Positions 1 to 10,733 of a DNA stretch of 64,000 nt are shown here, piece after piece. Each line of letters begins with the position of its first letter. Position 1 is the stretch's first letter. The notes beneath the pieces are model-generated. The model saw only the letters and a program-made list of their open reading frames with translations. It searched no databases and was not told the DNA's origin. The DNA lies in assembly GCA_021904315.1 (NCBI GenBank), contig CM038923.1, positions 6,330,038-6,394,037 of the forward strand, given 5' to 3'. This DNA is from Sphagnum magellanicum. Taxonomy: Eukaryota; Streptophyta; Sphagnopsida; Sphagnales; Sphagnaceae. Made by a program: the position numbers and the translations under genes.

Positions 1-160
1 TGAGTAATACATGCATACAAAACTAAAGAATCTTGGCTTGTTTGTGTCCTGACTTAAAGTAGTTATAGCTAACATGAAAGAATTTTTTTTTTGCAAGGCG
101 GTATTTGTACAAATGAACACTCCCAAATAGTACTGATTTTGTGACTCTTTGTGACTTTGT
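1..160. other. upstream edge of the ankyrin gene
   Basis: AT-rich sequence before the ankyrin gene. An in-frame stop (TGA at 152-154) lies just before the ATG at 161. The encoded protein begins in the middle of an ankyrin repeat, so an earlier exon outside the window is possible, with an acceptor near 140-166. No further element is visible. Confidence 0.4.
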
Positions 161-3100
161 ATGAAGGCCCTGTTGACGTATCCTGGGATTGACGTGAATT
201 CCCGCGATCGGTTCAAGCGAACACCACTGCACGTAGCATCATGTAAGGACGCGAGGTTGGAGTTGGTCAAGTTGTTGCTCCAAAACTCCAATACAGAGGT
301 GAATGCTACTGCATCGTTTGACATGACTCCTCTCCATATGGCGGCAAGGTTCGCATGCCCAAAGGTTGTGGAGCTTCTTTTGGAGGACGCAAGATTGCGG
401 ATTGATGCCAAAACCGTTGATGGGTTCACAGCTCTCCATCTAGTAGCAGAAGGCCATGTGGAGAGTGGTGATTTCGAGGAGCAATCGCGACCACCTGAAG
501 ACAGGTGCAAAGTGGTGCGGATGCTTCTTGAGGCAGAAAAGCAACGAAAATTATCGGGTGCTGACTGCCATTTGAACGATACAGATGTCCTCCACAGGTT
601 CCCTATTCACTATGGAGTGGAATGCAACAGTGTGGAAGTAGTGGAGGAATTACTCAAATGGGAGGTCGCTCAGATAAATGCCCAAGACATTTTCGGACTC
701 ACACCCTTACGCTTGGCTCTCCGATCAGAAGCTGATAATCGAGAGGCAATAGTGGCCTTGCTGCTCAATGTGCAAAACATTGATGTAAACATCAGATCAG
801 TGACGCCATCATCAAATGAGCAACATGACTTGGAGATGTCGGATCTTTCGCATATTTGGAGCATTTTGTTCCTTCCATTTCAACCAGTTTCTCAAGAAAG
901 TAGCAACAATCTCACTGCACTACACTTTGCAGCACGGATGGGATCAGCACAAATTGTTAGTTCACTTTTACAAATGCCAGGAATTGAAGTCAATGTCCAA
1001 GATGATAGAAGTTTTACACCTTTGGACCTTGCCATTGAGAAAGGACGTGTTGAAGTAGTCAAGTTGTTGTTGGAGTACACTTCTACATCAGACCTTGAGA
1101 GAAAACACAATTGTAGTGGAAACACACCACTACACATTGCTACCAAGAATGGGGATGTAGAGCTAACAAACTTGTTATTAGAACATGTCAACAAATTGGA
1201 CTTCAACAAGGAGAACGCCGATGAAAATGGAGCACACCTCAACAATGAGGAAGGGCATGTGGACGAAGTGAAAGGTGTGTTGGAGCACTCTAAATCATAC
1301 ATCAAGGAGAAGAACAACGATGGAAATACACCACTACACCTTGCTGCAAAGGAAGGGCATGCGAAGGTGGTGCGATCTTTGTTGAAATATCGTAACACAT
1401 TGGACCTTGAAGTGGAGAATGTTGCTGGACAAACACCACTACACCTTGCTATTCTAGGAAGCCATGATGAGGTAGTTAAGGTGTGCTTGGAGCATGCAGA
1501 ATTGAAGCTCAATGTGAAAAACCAAGATGGAAACACCCCACTACACCTTGCTGCTTTAGGAGGGCATGTTAAGATGGTGAACGAATTGTTGGAGATTGCA
1601 GGAAATAAATTGGAGTTGAATGAGATAAACAATGATGGAAATACACCATTACACCTGGCCATTGAAGGAAGGCATGTAAATGTGGTGGACAAATTGTTGG
1701 AAACTGCAAAAAATGAATTGGAGTTGCATCAGGTGAACAAGGTTGGAAATACACCATTACACCTAGCCGCTGAAGGAGGGCATGTAAATGTGGTGGACAA
1801 ATTGTTGGAGATTGCAGGAAATGGATTGAAGTTGAATGAGAAGAATGACGATGGAAATACACCATTACACCTAGCCGCTGAAGGAGGGCATGTAAATGTG
1901 GTGGAAAACTTGTTGAAGTTGAATGAGAACTATGTTTTACATACAGCGCAAACCAAGGACGATGGAAATACACCAATACACCATACACCATTGGAGAACT
2001 GGTCGAAGTTAGTTACTATTGCTTTGGATACCAAAGGAGTTCAAAAGGGAGCCACTAAGTTGAACTACGATGCAACCAATGATGAGGAGAATACCCCATT
2101 GCACCTTGCTGCAAAGGAAGGGCATGTTAAGATAGTGGATGCCATGTTGAAATGTGCTGGAGATTTGACCATCAATGCAAACAACTGTCGAGGAAACACC
2201 CCTCTACATCTTGCTGCCATAAATGGGCATGTTGATGTAGTGAGCAAGTTGTTGGAGCTTGAATTCGAAGTGGGCCTCAACAATAGAAATGGACAAGGGC
2301 AAACACCATTGCACTTTGCTACAATAAAGTGCTACCCGGATGTGGTGGACGCTTTATGTAAAACAAATCAACGTTTGAGGGCAAACTTAGAAGATGATAG
2401 AGGAAAAACTTGTCTACAATATGCCAAAGAACACCACCAAACTTGTTACACCAAATTGGAAAAACATTTCAACATCAAAAGCATCTTGGACAAACAATGC
2501 AAAAAGAAACTTGATGAAATAGCAAACAGACTTATGGAACGTTCTGATGTGAAAGACTTTTTGGAAAGACAATACAGGGATCGACAAGTTTTCATTGATG
2601 CTGCAAATGCACTTCTTGTCGGGGGTGCACTCATAGCCGGCATTACATTTGCTAGTTGGTTGCAACCACCATTGGGCTACACAACCTACTATCAATTTCC
2701 ACAATCCTCTCCTGGAACCCCACCTGCCACATTTGAGTCATTTGCTGCTTTAGAATTGCATTATATTCTTCGTTTGTTTTGGGTGTTCAACACCTTGTCC
2801 TTTTTCTTTGCCATTGCCACTGTGATTTCAGGAGCAAAAGCTGCTTTCCCTGACTTGGATGCCATTTTCATCGTGGAAGCATTAAATTCTGTGCGTAAGG
2901 AGTTACAATTCACGTCAACATTGTTAGTTTGTTCTGTAGTAACAGTATTAGGATCATTTGTGTGTGCCGGTTTTGTTGTGTTACCACCTGTTCATAGGGA
3001 CACTAGGAACATGAAAATTTCTGTAACAATAGGGTTGATAGTTTGTAGTTGGACAATATTCAAATTCTTGGTTAAGTTGGAGAAAACAATGGTGAAAGTC

Positions 3101-3943
3101 ATGTCCTCATCCTTATTGTTTAGATTCTTTTCTAAATTGAAAGAAATAGTGGTCAAAATTGTAAGTAAATCAAAAAGGGAAGGTTTAGAAGATAATGGTG
3201 GACACAATGACATGGAAGAAACAAGAGGAGGAGAACGTGGAAATGAAGACACAGAGGATAAAAGTTTGTGGGCGTTGTTAAAATTTATGCAAGGAGAAAG
3301 GGACAAAGATGATGCAATGGAAGAAGAAACACCACACACATGGCTTAACACCAAGATTGATAGTAAGCTTTTGGCGGTCACCCCAATGAAATTGTCTTGG
3401 CAACGTGTCAAGCACATGATGGATGAAGGGAGTGAAAGGCCTGTGAGTGTGATTCAAGGGAATCGGCCAGCAATGTGCCATCATGAAACATTGTCTTACT
3501 TTTTTGAAATCACCATCATCGATGATTTGGATGATGGTGATGGTGTTGCCATTGGATTTACGAATGAAAATTTCAAGAAAGATCAACTTCCTGGGTGGGA
3601 ACTCAATACATATGGCTACCATAGTGATGATGGTAAACTCTATTACAATATTGATGAAATGAAAAAGGTCAAAAGAAATTTTGACACAACTTTCATTAAG
3701 GGGGATGTTGTGGGTGCAGGGATCAATCATTTGAAACAAAATGTTTATTTCAGTAAGAACAATTTTGTAGTGGGTAACATCCCTTACAATTTGGAAAACA
3801 CCTTGTATCCCACCATTGGGTTTTGGGGTAAGAGTGTGACTGTGGATGTAAATTTCAGCCCAAAAAATGATTTAGATGTAAATCATGATATGGAACATTC
3901 CAACCTTCAACCACCAAAAACATGGTGGTGGTGGCATAAATAA
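161..3943 (+). CDS. ankyrin-repeat / PGG-type four-TM / SPRY domain membrane protein
   Basis: One uninterrupted 1260-residue frame. Residues 1 to about 760 hold many ankyrin repeats (TPLHLAA..GH..VV..LL signature). Residues about 810-975 form a PGG-like membrane block with four hydrophobic segments (about 815-835, 868-890, 915-945, 953-975), as in plant ACD6/ITN1-type ankyrin proteins. An acidic, charged linker follows. Residues about 1105-1240 are a SPRY domain: YFFEITI, VAIGFTNENF, PGWELNTYGYHSDDGK, GDVVGAGIN and LYPTIGFWG match the RanBPM-type pattern. ANK-PGG proteins normally end soon after the membrane block, so the SPRY tail is the odd part. By family knowledge the ankyrin and SPRY parts bind proteins at a membrane; a role in stress or defence signalling is inference. 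The first ankyrin repeat is cut, so an upstream exon may exist. The decayed copy at 9434-10733 has the same domain order. Confidence 0.9.
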   Translation: MKALLTYPGIDVNSRDRFKRTPLHVASCKDARLELVKLLLQNSNTEVNATASFDMTPLHMAARFACPKVVELLLEDARLRIDAKTVDGFTALHLVAEGHVESGDFEEQSRPPEDRCKVVRMLLEAEKQRKLSGADCHLNDTDVLHRFPIHYGVECNSVEVVEELLKWEVAQINAQDIFGLTPLRLALRSEADNREAIVALLLNVQNIDVNIRSVTPSSNEQHDLEMSDLSHIWSILFLPFQPVSQESSNNLTALHFAARMGSAQIVSSLLQMPGIEVNVQDDRSFTPLDLAIEKGRVEVVKLLLEYTSTSDLERKHNCSGNTPLHIATKNGDVELTNLLLEHVNKLDFNKENADENGAHLNNEEGHVDEVKGVLEHSKSYIKEKNNDGNTPLHLAAKEGHAKVVRSLLKYRNTLDLEVENVAGQTPLHLAILGSHDEVVKVCLEHAELKLNVKNQDGNTPLHLAALGGHVKMVNELLEIAGNKLELNEINNDGNTPLHLAIEGRHVNVVDKLLETAKNELELHQVNKVGNTPLHLAAEGGHVNVVDKLLEIAGNGLKLNEKNDDGNTPLHLAAEGGHVNVVENLLKLNENYVLHTAQTKDDGNTPIHHTPLENWSKLVTIALDTKGVQKGATKLNYDATNDEENTPLHLAAKEGHVKIVDAMLKCAGDLTINANNCRGNTPLHLAAINGHVDVVSKLLELEFEVGLNNRNGQGQTPLHFATIKCYPDVVDALCKTNQRLRANLEDDRGKTCLQYAKEHHQTCYTKLEKHFNIKSILDKQCKKKLDEIANRLMERSDVKDFLERQYRDRQVFIDAANALLVGGALIAGITFASWLQPPLGYTTYYQFPQSSPGTPPATFESFAALELHYILRLFWVFNTLSFFFAIATVISGAKAAFPDLDAIFIVEALNSVRKELQFTSTLLVCSVVTVLGSFVCAGFVVLPPVHRDTRNMKISVTIGLIVCSWTIFKFLVKLEKTMVKVMSSSLLFRFFSKLKEIVVKIVSKSKREGLEDNGGHNDMEETRGGERGNEDTEDKSLWALLKFMQGERDKDDAMEEETPHTWLNTKIDSKLLAVTPMKLSWQRVKHMMDEGSERPVSVIQGNRPAMCHHETLSYFFEITIIDDLDDGDGVAIGFTNENFKKDQLPGWELNTYGYHSDDGKLYYNIDEMKKVKRNFDTTFIKGDVVGAGINHLKQNVYFSKNNFVVGNIPYNLENTLYPTIGFWGKSVTVDVNFSPKNDLDVNHDMEHSNLQPPKTWWWWHK
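1637..1960 (+). repeat. near-identical 108-bp ankyrin units inside the gene
   Basis: Three consecutive coding units beginning at 1637, 1745 and 1853 (period exactly 108 bp, 36 codons) share long identical stretches around GNTPLHLA and GHVNVV. Other ankyrin units of the gene are more diverged, so these three were amplified or homogenised recently. Confidence 0.8.
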
Positions 3944-6575
3944 GCATGTCCACCAAGTGAAAGCACACTATGGTGGTATATTTCGGGTAAAAAATTGTTT
4001 TTTTTTGGGGACATTTTGTATTATTTTGGGGGTAAATATTCTTTCATTTCATTTAACATTTTGAGAAACATATAAAATGAATTTTTAATACAATTCTTGT
4101 TATCTTTCAAATGATGGTGTTTTTTAACAAACTTTTATGTATTCACACATTTACGCTTATTTGAATGAAAAACCTCATCTAGATGTTTTTCATGAAATCA
4201 CATGAATGGAACTTTTCATATAATATTGAAATGGAACAATGAATTCATATGTAATATATGATTGAGTACTTCATCAAGTTTGGTAATTGTTTGAATGGTT
4301 TTTGAAATATATTTGCATTTTGCAATATATTGTGATGATTAAAATTTTCTCATAAATATTTTTTTATTCATTTAATATCAATTTCAAAGTGGGATTTTGT
4401 TTAACAATCTTATTTTTTAGGTTTTCAACTACCTTATTCCAAGCACCATTTACAAAAAACTCTTTTTAATATTAACTTGCTAGAAGTTCAAAAACACATA
4501 ATTTCAAAAGTAGTATTTGTGGCAACAATCTTTGACCACCATAATGTGCTTTCACCCCACCTTTGTTTCAAAAGGCATTATGATTTCAATTCAAATTAAC
4601 CAACTTTAACTCCTTCAAATGAATCTTTATTTATATGTTGTTTGATATGACAAATGTCATCATTTCATGTTAATACAAATGAATTTATAAAAAGAATTAA
4701 ACAATGTTCTAAATAAAATTTGAATAAGCAAAGCTTAAGTTTAATTTATCACTATTAAATCATTACCAATTAAATACATGTGCCCATTTACCCTTTCCCA
4801 TTGGAGGTGTGAATTTCTTCAATTGCCTAATTATTAATTTTTTCTCTATTCAACATTTTCATTTCTTCAACATTTTTTCATTATATTTTCATTTTTTCTT
4901 TCAAAAAATTTCATAAATTTAATACATATTAACCTTAAACAAAGTTAATCACAAATTATTATTTGTAATGTATATACATTTATTGGGGGATTCCTTCCAA
5001 CAAACGCAGCAATCATTATTAGGTAGGTATTGAAAATTATAATGGAGCATAAACACCAACATTTGGAATCAATAGAATGTGATTTAATCAAACCATCTTT
5101 TTACAAATTCAAAAAATATTTAAAAAGTTTACTCTTTTTTTTTTATTATTGTTTTCATCTAAAGGGTCCAAGCATGGTAAAATGGACCAAATTCCAAAAC
5201 TTAAATATAGTATTTTTCAACATAAACAAAAAAAAAATCAAAACATTTTAAAATTTTCATTATGAAATTAGCCTCCATTCTTCCATTGAGTTTTGATGAG
5301 TTAATTACAACATTTTCAAAAGCATTAAAACAATAAAAATAGGTAATAAGTAGGAATGAAACTAACAAGTTAATATTGTGTTCATTCTTACTTTTACATT
5401 AGACATTACATATATTTTGATTCTATTATGAAAATTTATTAGTATATTTTGGGTGGCATTGGCTTTAGAATATAATAAATTCAATATTTAATTTACTTGC
5501 AATCTAATTGTAGGTTGTGACATCTTCTGGAATTTTGATGAATATATACAAACCTACTTTAAACATGTGATTTTAAAATTTAGTTGTAGCAAAATCAAAG
5601 AAATTCATATAATTAATCATTGAAGTAAATCAAAATATTAAATTCAATGTACCAAGGCCTACTTGATGGCCACTTTCCATTTATGTTGCAAGGTAATTCT
5701 TTGGTTTACTTTATCATGCTTTCACCCTAAATTCATGAAAATGAAATTTGACCCAAACATTTGTACCTCATGTCTTTAAAGGCATGAACTAATATTGCAA
5801 TAGTTAAACCCTTGCATTTTGTCTCTTGATGGTATAAAGTTGGAATGCTTGCATTAACAAAAAAAGTTGAAACCAAAAAATCTATTTCTAAAAAAATATA
5901 ATGTTAATTTATGTTACATAGTTGAAAGGAAATATGACTTTCATTTTATTTTCTCATTCCAATCAAGTGATGTAGGTGGCTATGTATTTCCCTTACAAAT
6001 AATTACTCTCACAACTTCCCAAAAACCAATTCAAAACCCTATAATGTAGCCCCTTCAATTATTATGGATATTCAAGTCCAACAAAATGCCATAAATCAAT
6101 ATTACTTTTTTCCCCATCATAGATCTTCAACATAAAACCTAAAAACAATTATGATCCTACATTGTCAAGCAAACTTGGCCAACCTCAAAATAGGCCTAAC
6201 AACTAGTAGTAAACTCATGTATGGGCCCATTATTGGTTAAGTTAATAGTTATATATAGTTGTAAAAAGTTTCCACTCTTTCATTTATTTTAATTTCTTTG
6301 TTTCTCGTTTAATCATTATGTTTATGAATGATTGAAGAAATTTGAAGCTAACTAGAATCAATTGAAGGTTGGGCTTGAAGCAAAGCAAAATCATTTCATG
6401 GGCCAAATGGAGCAACTGGAACTAATGCACAATTCAACCTTTCAAAATTTGTTCATGTAGTACTATTTTTTTTATTGTAAGATGTGAAAACATGCCATTT
6501 ATCATTTTCTTTAGTAAAAAAGGCATAATTACTTATATTAATGTTTGCAAAATGCAAATTAAAACCTTTCACACT
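2758..6575 (+). repeat. segmental duplication, first copy
   Basis: The last third of the ankyrin/SPRY gene and about 2.6 kb of downstream DNA recur in the same orientation at about 9434-12245. Matching landmarks include TTTGATATGACAAATGTCA (4650s and 10830s), TTTTGTCTCTTGATGGTAT (5820 and 11390), ACAAAATG.CATAAATCAAT (6085 and 11655) and the segment around TTGTAAGATGTGAA (6475 and 12140). The first copy is longer because of the 602-bp element and probably a second insertion of about 470 bp near 5262-5735, whose ends I could not fix. Confidence 0.75.
3955..4556. mobile_element. 602-bp non-autonomous DNA transposon with terminal inverted repeats
   Basis: The ends carry inverted repeats: GTGAAAGCACAyTATGGTG on the left, and the same read in reverse complement on the right. 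CCACC flanks both sides (3950-3954 and 4557-4561) as a probable 5-bp target duplication. The diverged copy of this locus at about 10735-10745 reads straight through with a single CCACC, which acts as the empty site. The interior is AT-rich with no coding frame. It sits a few bases after the stop codon of the ankyrin/SPRY gene, so it probably lies in its 3' UTR. The superfamily cannot be assigned. Confidence 0.72.
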
Positions 6576-9433
6576 ACAAAAAATTTGCAAATTAACGACT
6601 AGATTTATGACTAAAATGAATAGTCACATGTAACCAAGAATCCAAGGACTACACATAACACATCTCATTTGTGTGTTGGTTTATAGCTTTAAAATTTGTA
6701 TTTTGGATACCCAGTTGAACATTGCATATTAGATATAAATACATTTTGACTAAAAATTGATTTCATATCATATATATTGTGCATTCATGCCAACTATCAC
6801 ATAAATATGAACAAATTTTGTTAAAGCCACATTTTCAAAATCCATAATATTCAAAGTCAAAAGCACTTCTAAACCAAATGTGCATGTTTGAAAAAAACAA
6901 GGATTGTTTACTCTTGAGATTTGAGTGATTTGAATATGCAAAAAACATTTCTGATTTGTGTTAAACTTTGAACATGTAAAATTTTCAATTAATGAAAAGT
7001 ATTCCAAAAAAAATATGACATTCCAAATTATTATATTTCCCTTGTGATTTTTCAAACATAAAAAAAATTCAGTTTTAAGGAGTGTCCACTCATTTGGGTG
7101 GCTTCTTTGATTGTGTTTTTATCCACTTTGAATTTTCAAAGTTTTAAAATTCCATGTTTTAAAAATTATGAATTTTCTCTAATGCCTAATAAATTATTAT
7201 CATCTAATAATTTTTTACCATCAACTTACTATTATTATATGAGTCCTTTGAAAGTCTTTTGTAAAAATTTCCTTTTTAAATGAAATTTTATTTCATTTTC
7301 AAAAGTCTTTAACTAAACCAAAACCTAAAATTGGATCAAATGGATTTTTGATTTGAGTTTTTTGACATTCATATGTGTTATAAAAGAGTAACTTGTTATG
7401 ATTACCATGGTTTCAAATGGCAATAAATAAATAAATCTATAATTTTTTATTGCAATTTATGATATCCGATGGCTCCTTTAAATGTGTTTTGACCCCTTTT
7501 GCAAAAGCAAAAAGTTACATTGGGGTGGCTGCAAATGGGTGGATGAATTTGCCATAGATCCAAAGTCCCTATTTACTCAAAATCCTGATCAAAATTTGGA
7601 AAATACAACTAGTTTAGTCTAGGTTATTAAATAGGCTATACAATTTAAAGGAGCCTTTTGATTGGCTTCCCTTCGATGGGTAATTTCAAATTTGGGTTTT
7701 CGCAAGAAGTTGTGTGTGTTACATGTATGGGTACAATGTTGGGAGTTGGGACTTACCATTGAGCATCTCTCACTCATTGATTAAGTGCATGATTTCATCT
7801 CTTTGTTATTTTTGTTTTACTTGAGACCTATTATGATGAGATATAAAAGGATAGTGCTCGTGTGAATATTGTATCAAACATGTTGCAAACTTTGGGGAGT
7901 GTAAAAACTAAGCCACATAAAATAAAGCTTGAAGGAGAGTCTATAGTGTCACCATATGTACATCCCTTGTATGGTGAACCCCCTAAAATCATTTTTGATA
8001 GATGTGTTCTTGTATCTCACAAACAATTTGTTGAGGTTTACAATGTTTGCAACAAAGGCCCTTCTCCAAAAGGTTTGAGGTTAAGTAAAGTCTTTCAATA
8101 AGAGGAGGTGCAAGAGTTGTTTGGACCTTCTGTGTCCAAAAATGGGTATTGATATTGCTTCAATGATAATGTGGACATTATCAAGAGTGTAGAAAAAGCG
8201 TGGATGATATAGCACATCAACACACACAAATACCTAACACTTGACTTATTAATAAGCCAGAAGCTATGGGCATTATTCATGAGAGGAATGGAAAGGATGT
8301 GAACTAGGCACTTTTAGGTGAATGGACAAGTAGAGATCAAATTTGTAGGATACATGCACTTGCAACAAGTCAAGGTGACAAAGGTTGTGTTGAAGCTAAG
8401 GAGGAGTCATTTGATGAAGAAGCCATGGTGCTAGAGTTTGGATTGCTTGTGGCATCAAACAAGTTGATGGCTTCACAATGTCCAAACATCATTGTTGAGG
8501 GTTTGAGCAACTAGCAAAATGTATTTTTGAAATTTGAAAAAAAATGTTCCGAGTCCAAAATGTTCCTCTCTTCAATTTTGAAGAACAAAAAGTAGTGTAA
8601 AGTAAAGAGCTATTGTGCATCTTTGACCAAATTGCAAATTGTGACTTGTTATTGCAAAAAACAACTTTGAAGTAGTAGCAAACTCAAGAGGAAATAGGTG
8701 CCTAAAACTTAAGGATTTTGGATCTTAAAATTGCGGTTGACAAGTTTACAAAGTTTAATGAAACTTTCTTGGTTTTGCAATCATTGCAATTCAAGTTAGA
8801 TTCACAACTAGGTGTAGGAGAAGCAATTAAGGGGTTTGTTTGACATTGCATAAGATGATCATAAATTGGCATTTGAAAAATTCACTACTATAAAGTAAGC
8901 TTAGATGGCAATAAACAAAAAACACAAGTCTTACAAGCATCAAATAATGGCTCTCTATTAGCAAGTTGGTGCATAAAATCAACTCCATATGTTCCATCCG
9001 CTAGATGGTTATGAAGTCAAGTTATTTTGGTTACAAGCACCATGTAGCCAACTTCAACCTAGCCATATGAAAAACTTCAAATGTCAAAAGTAATGGTAAT
9101 TCAAAACTAAGACCATGCCTTCATCCACAATGCATGCAACAAATTGAAAACATCATTAATCAATCAACCATGTATGGTTCAACATTTTACATATGGGCTT
9201 TGAATACAATCTATCATGGGTTGTAGTTGACTAACGTGGTAGGACATGAATTCAATGAGGGATTTTAATTGTCATGCAGGTAGATGTGGAATTTGCATGC
9301 AAACAATTACAATAATATCCTTGGGTGTACACAACTTTTTTAGACATTTGGCTACAAACATTCAAAATCCTACCCATATCAAAAAATAACAGGGATAAAT
9401 TTTATGAAAATTTGAGGCATTTGCTATTTTAAA
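6576..9433. other. AT-rich intergenic DNA between the two duplicated copies
   Basis: No intact gene is seen. A 79-codon open frame at 7862-8101 (+) and further short open stretches to about 8515 may be relics of a decayed coding sequence, but I recognise no family. A CACTACAAAAAA string at about 6573 resembles the terminus of some plant DNA transposons, but no matching end was found. Confidence 0.4.
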
Positions 9434-10733
9434 ATTACACTATAGTTTTCATTTGTTTCGAGTGTTCAACACCTTATCCCTTTTCTTTGTCATTATCACT
9501 ATGATTTTAGGAAGAAAAGATGTTTTCCTGGACTTGGATGTTTTTTTCGTTGTGGAAGTATTACATTTTGTGCATAAGGAATTACAATTCATGTTGATAT
9601 TGCTAGTTTATTTTGTAATAATAATATTAACATCATTTGTGTGCAAGTTTCATTACACCAAAAATGCCATTGTATGATTAATCCTATATTACTGCAAGTG
9701 GCATGAGTGACTAAAAATGGCATAAATGACGAATATGAATCAATTACAAATGACATAAGCAACTAGTTTAATTGATAAGGACCAATCATAGAATGTCATT
9801 TCTAATGTAGTGTTTTGTCATGTTACCATTTATTCACATGGACATCTTGACAATATTCAAATTCTTGGTTAAGTTAAAAAAATAATGACAAAAGTCTTGG
9901 CTTCATCCCCAATATTCATATCTTTGGTTAAGTTGAAAAAATAGTGGTCAAAATTGTAATTAAATATGGAAGGGAACATATAGAAAATAATGATCGTCAA
10001 AATGAGATGGGAAAAACAAGAGGAAAAGTGGAGATGATAACATTAAGGGACTACCACCCAAGGATAAATGTTTGCGAGCATTGTGGTTGTAATGTGTAAA
10101 ATTTATGCATAGAAAAGGGGACAAATATGATGTAATCACAAAAGAAATGCCATGTAGATGGCTTAACACCAAGACTAGTAGTGAGCTTTTGGTGATCACC
10201 CCAATGAAATTGTCTTGGCAATGTGTCAAGCACATGATGGATGAAAGGAATGGCAAGCATAGCGGTGTTATTCAAGGGAATTCACCAATAATATGCCATC
10301 ATTTGTCCTACTATTTTGACATTACCATTAGGGATGATGTTGCTGGTGTTGCCATTGGGCTTACTGATGAAAACTTCAAGAAGAACGAACTCCCTACCAT
10401 ACTAACAATGGTGACCTCTCTCATAATGGCGGTTGTTCACCTATAGTGGTAAAGTAGCAATGGAAAGGTTGGGGAAAAACTTTAAATGATCCTTCATCAA
10501 AGGTGACATTGTGAATGCAAGGGTTAATTATTTGAAATGAAAAGTTTTTTTCACCAAGAATAATGTTTTAGTGGGTTGCATCCCTCGTAATTTGGTAAAC
10601 ACCTTGTATCCCACCATTGGGTTTTGGGGCAAGAATGTGACCATGGATGTAAATTTCAGCCAAAAGTTGCCCAAACTTTTCATTGTGATATGCAACATTA
10701 GAACGCAAAAAATGGTGGTTGGGACATAAATAA
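9434..10733 (+). pseudogene. decayed second copy of the ankyrin/PGG/SPRY gene (membrane and SPRY parts)
   Basis: Open fragments at 9453-9677 (membrane block, VFNTLS.FF to ELQF..LLV) and 10105-10446 (WLNTK..S.LL..TPMKLSWQ, then the start of SPRY) align with residues about 870-1160 of the intact gene. Further SPRY sequence, such as the NTLYPTIGFWG region, is readable at about 10590-10660 in another frame. The ankyrin part is absent. The copy has several stops and frame changes, plus a 160-bp MITE inserted at about 9651-9813, so it cannot encode the full protein. Part of the downstream DNA is also duplicated, so this is a segmental copy and not a retrocopy. Confidence 0.85.
9651..9813. mobile_element. 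about 160-bp MITE inserted in the pseudogene
   Basis: The parent gene reads continuously through this point, whereas the pseudogene carries an extra block with imperfect inverted ends (TTACACCAAAAATGCCATT on the left; right end, reverse complemented, CACTACATTAGAAATGACA). A second copy in opposite orientation lies at about 21573-21730, sharing the GATCCTTATCAA / TTGATAAGGACC and TTATGCCATTTTTA.TCA cores. No coding capacity. Confidence 0.7.

Noticed and set aside
892-1692. 266-codon open frame on the minus strand
   Set aside because: It is the antisense shadow of the ankyrin repeats and shows their periodicity reversed.
6573-6600. CACTA transposon terminus (CACTACAAAAAA)
   Set aside because: Only one end-like string; no inverted partner and no 3-bp duplication were found nearby.
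7862-8515. Possible decayed gene between the duplicated copies
   Set aside because: Open stretches are short and no motif of a known family is visible, so it is noted only as intergenic sequence.
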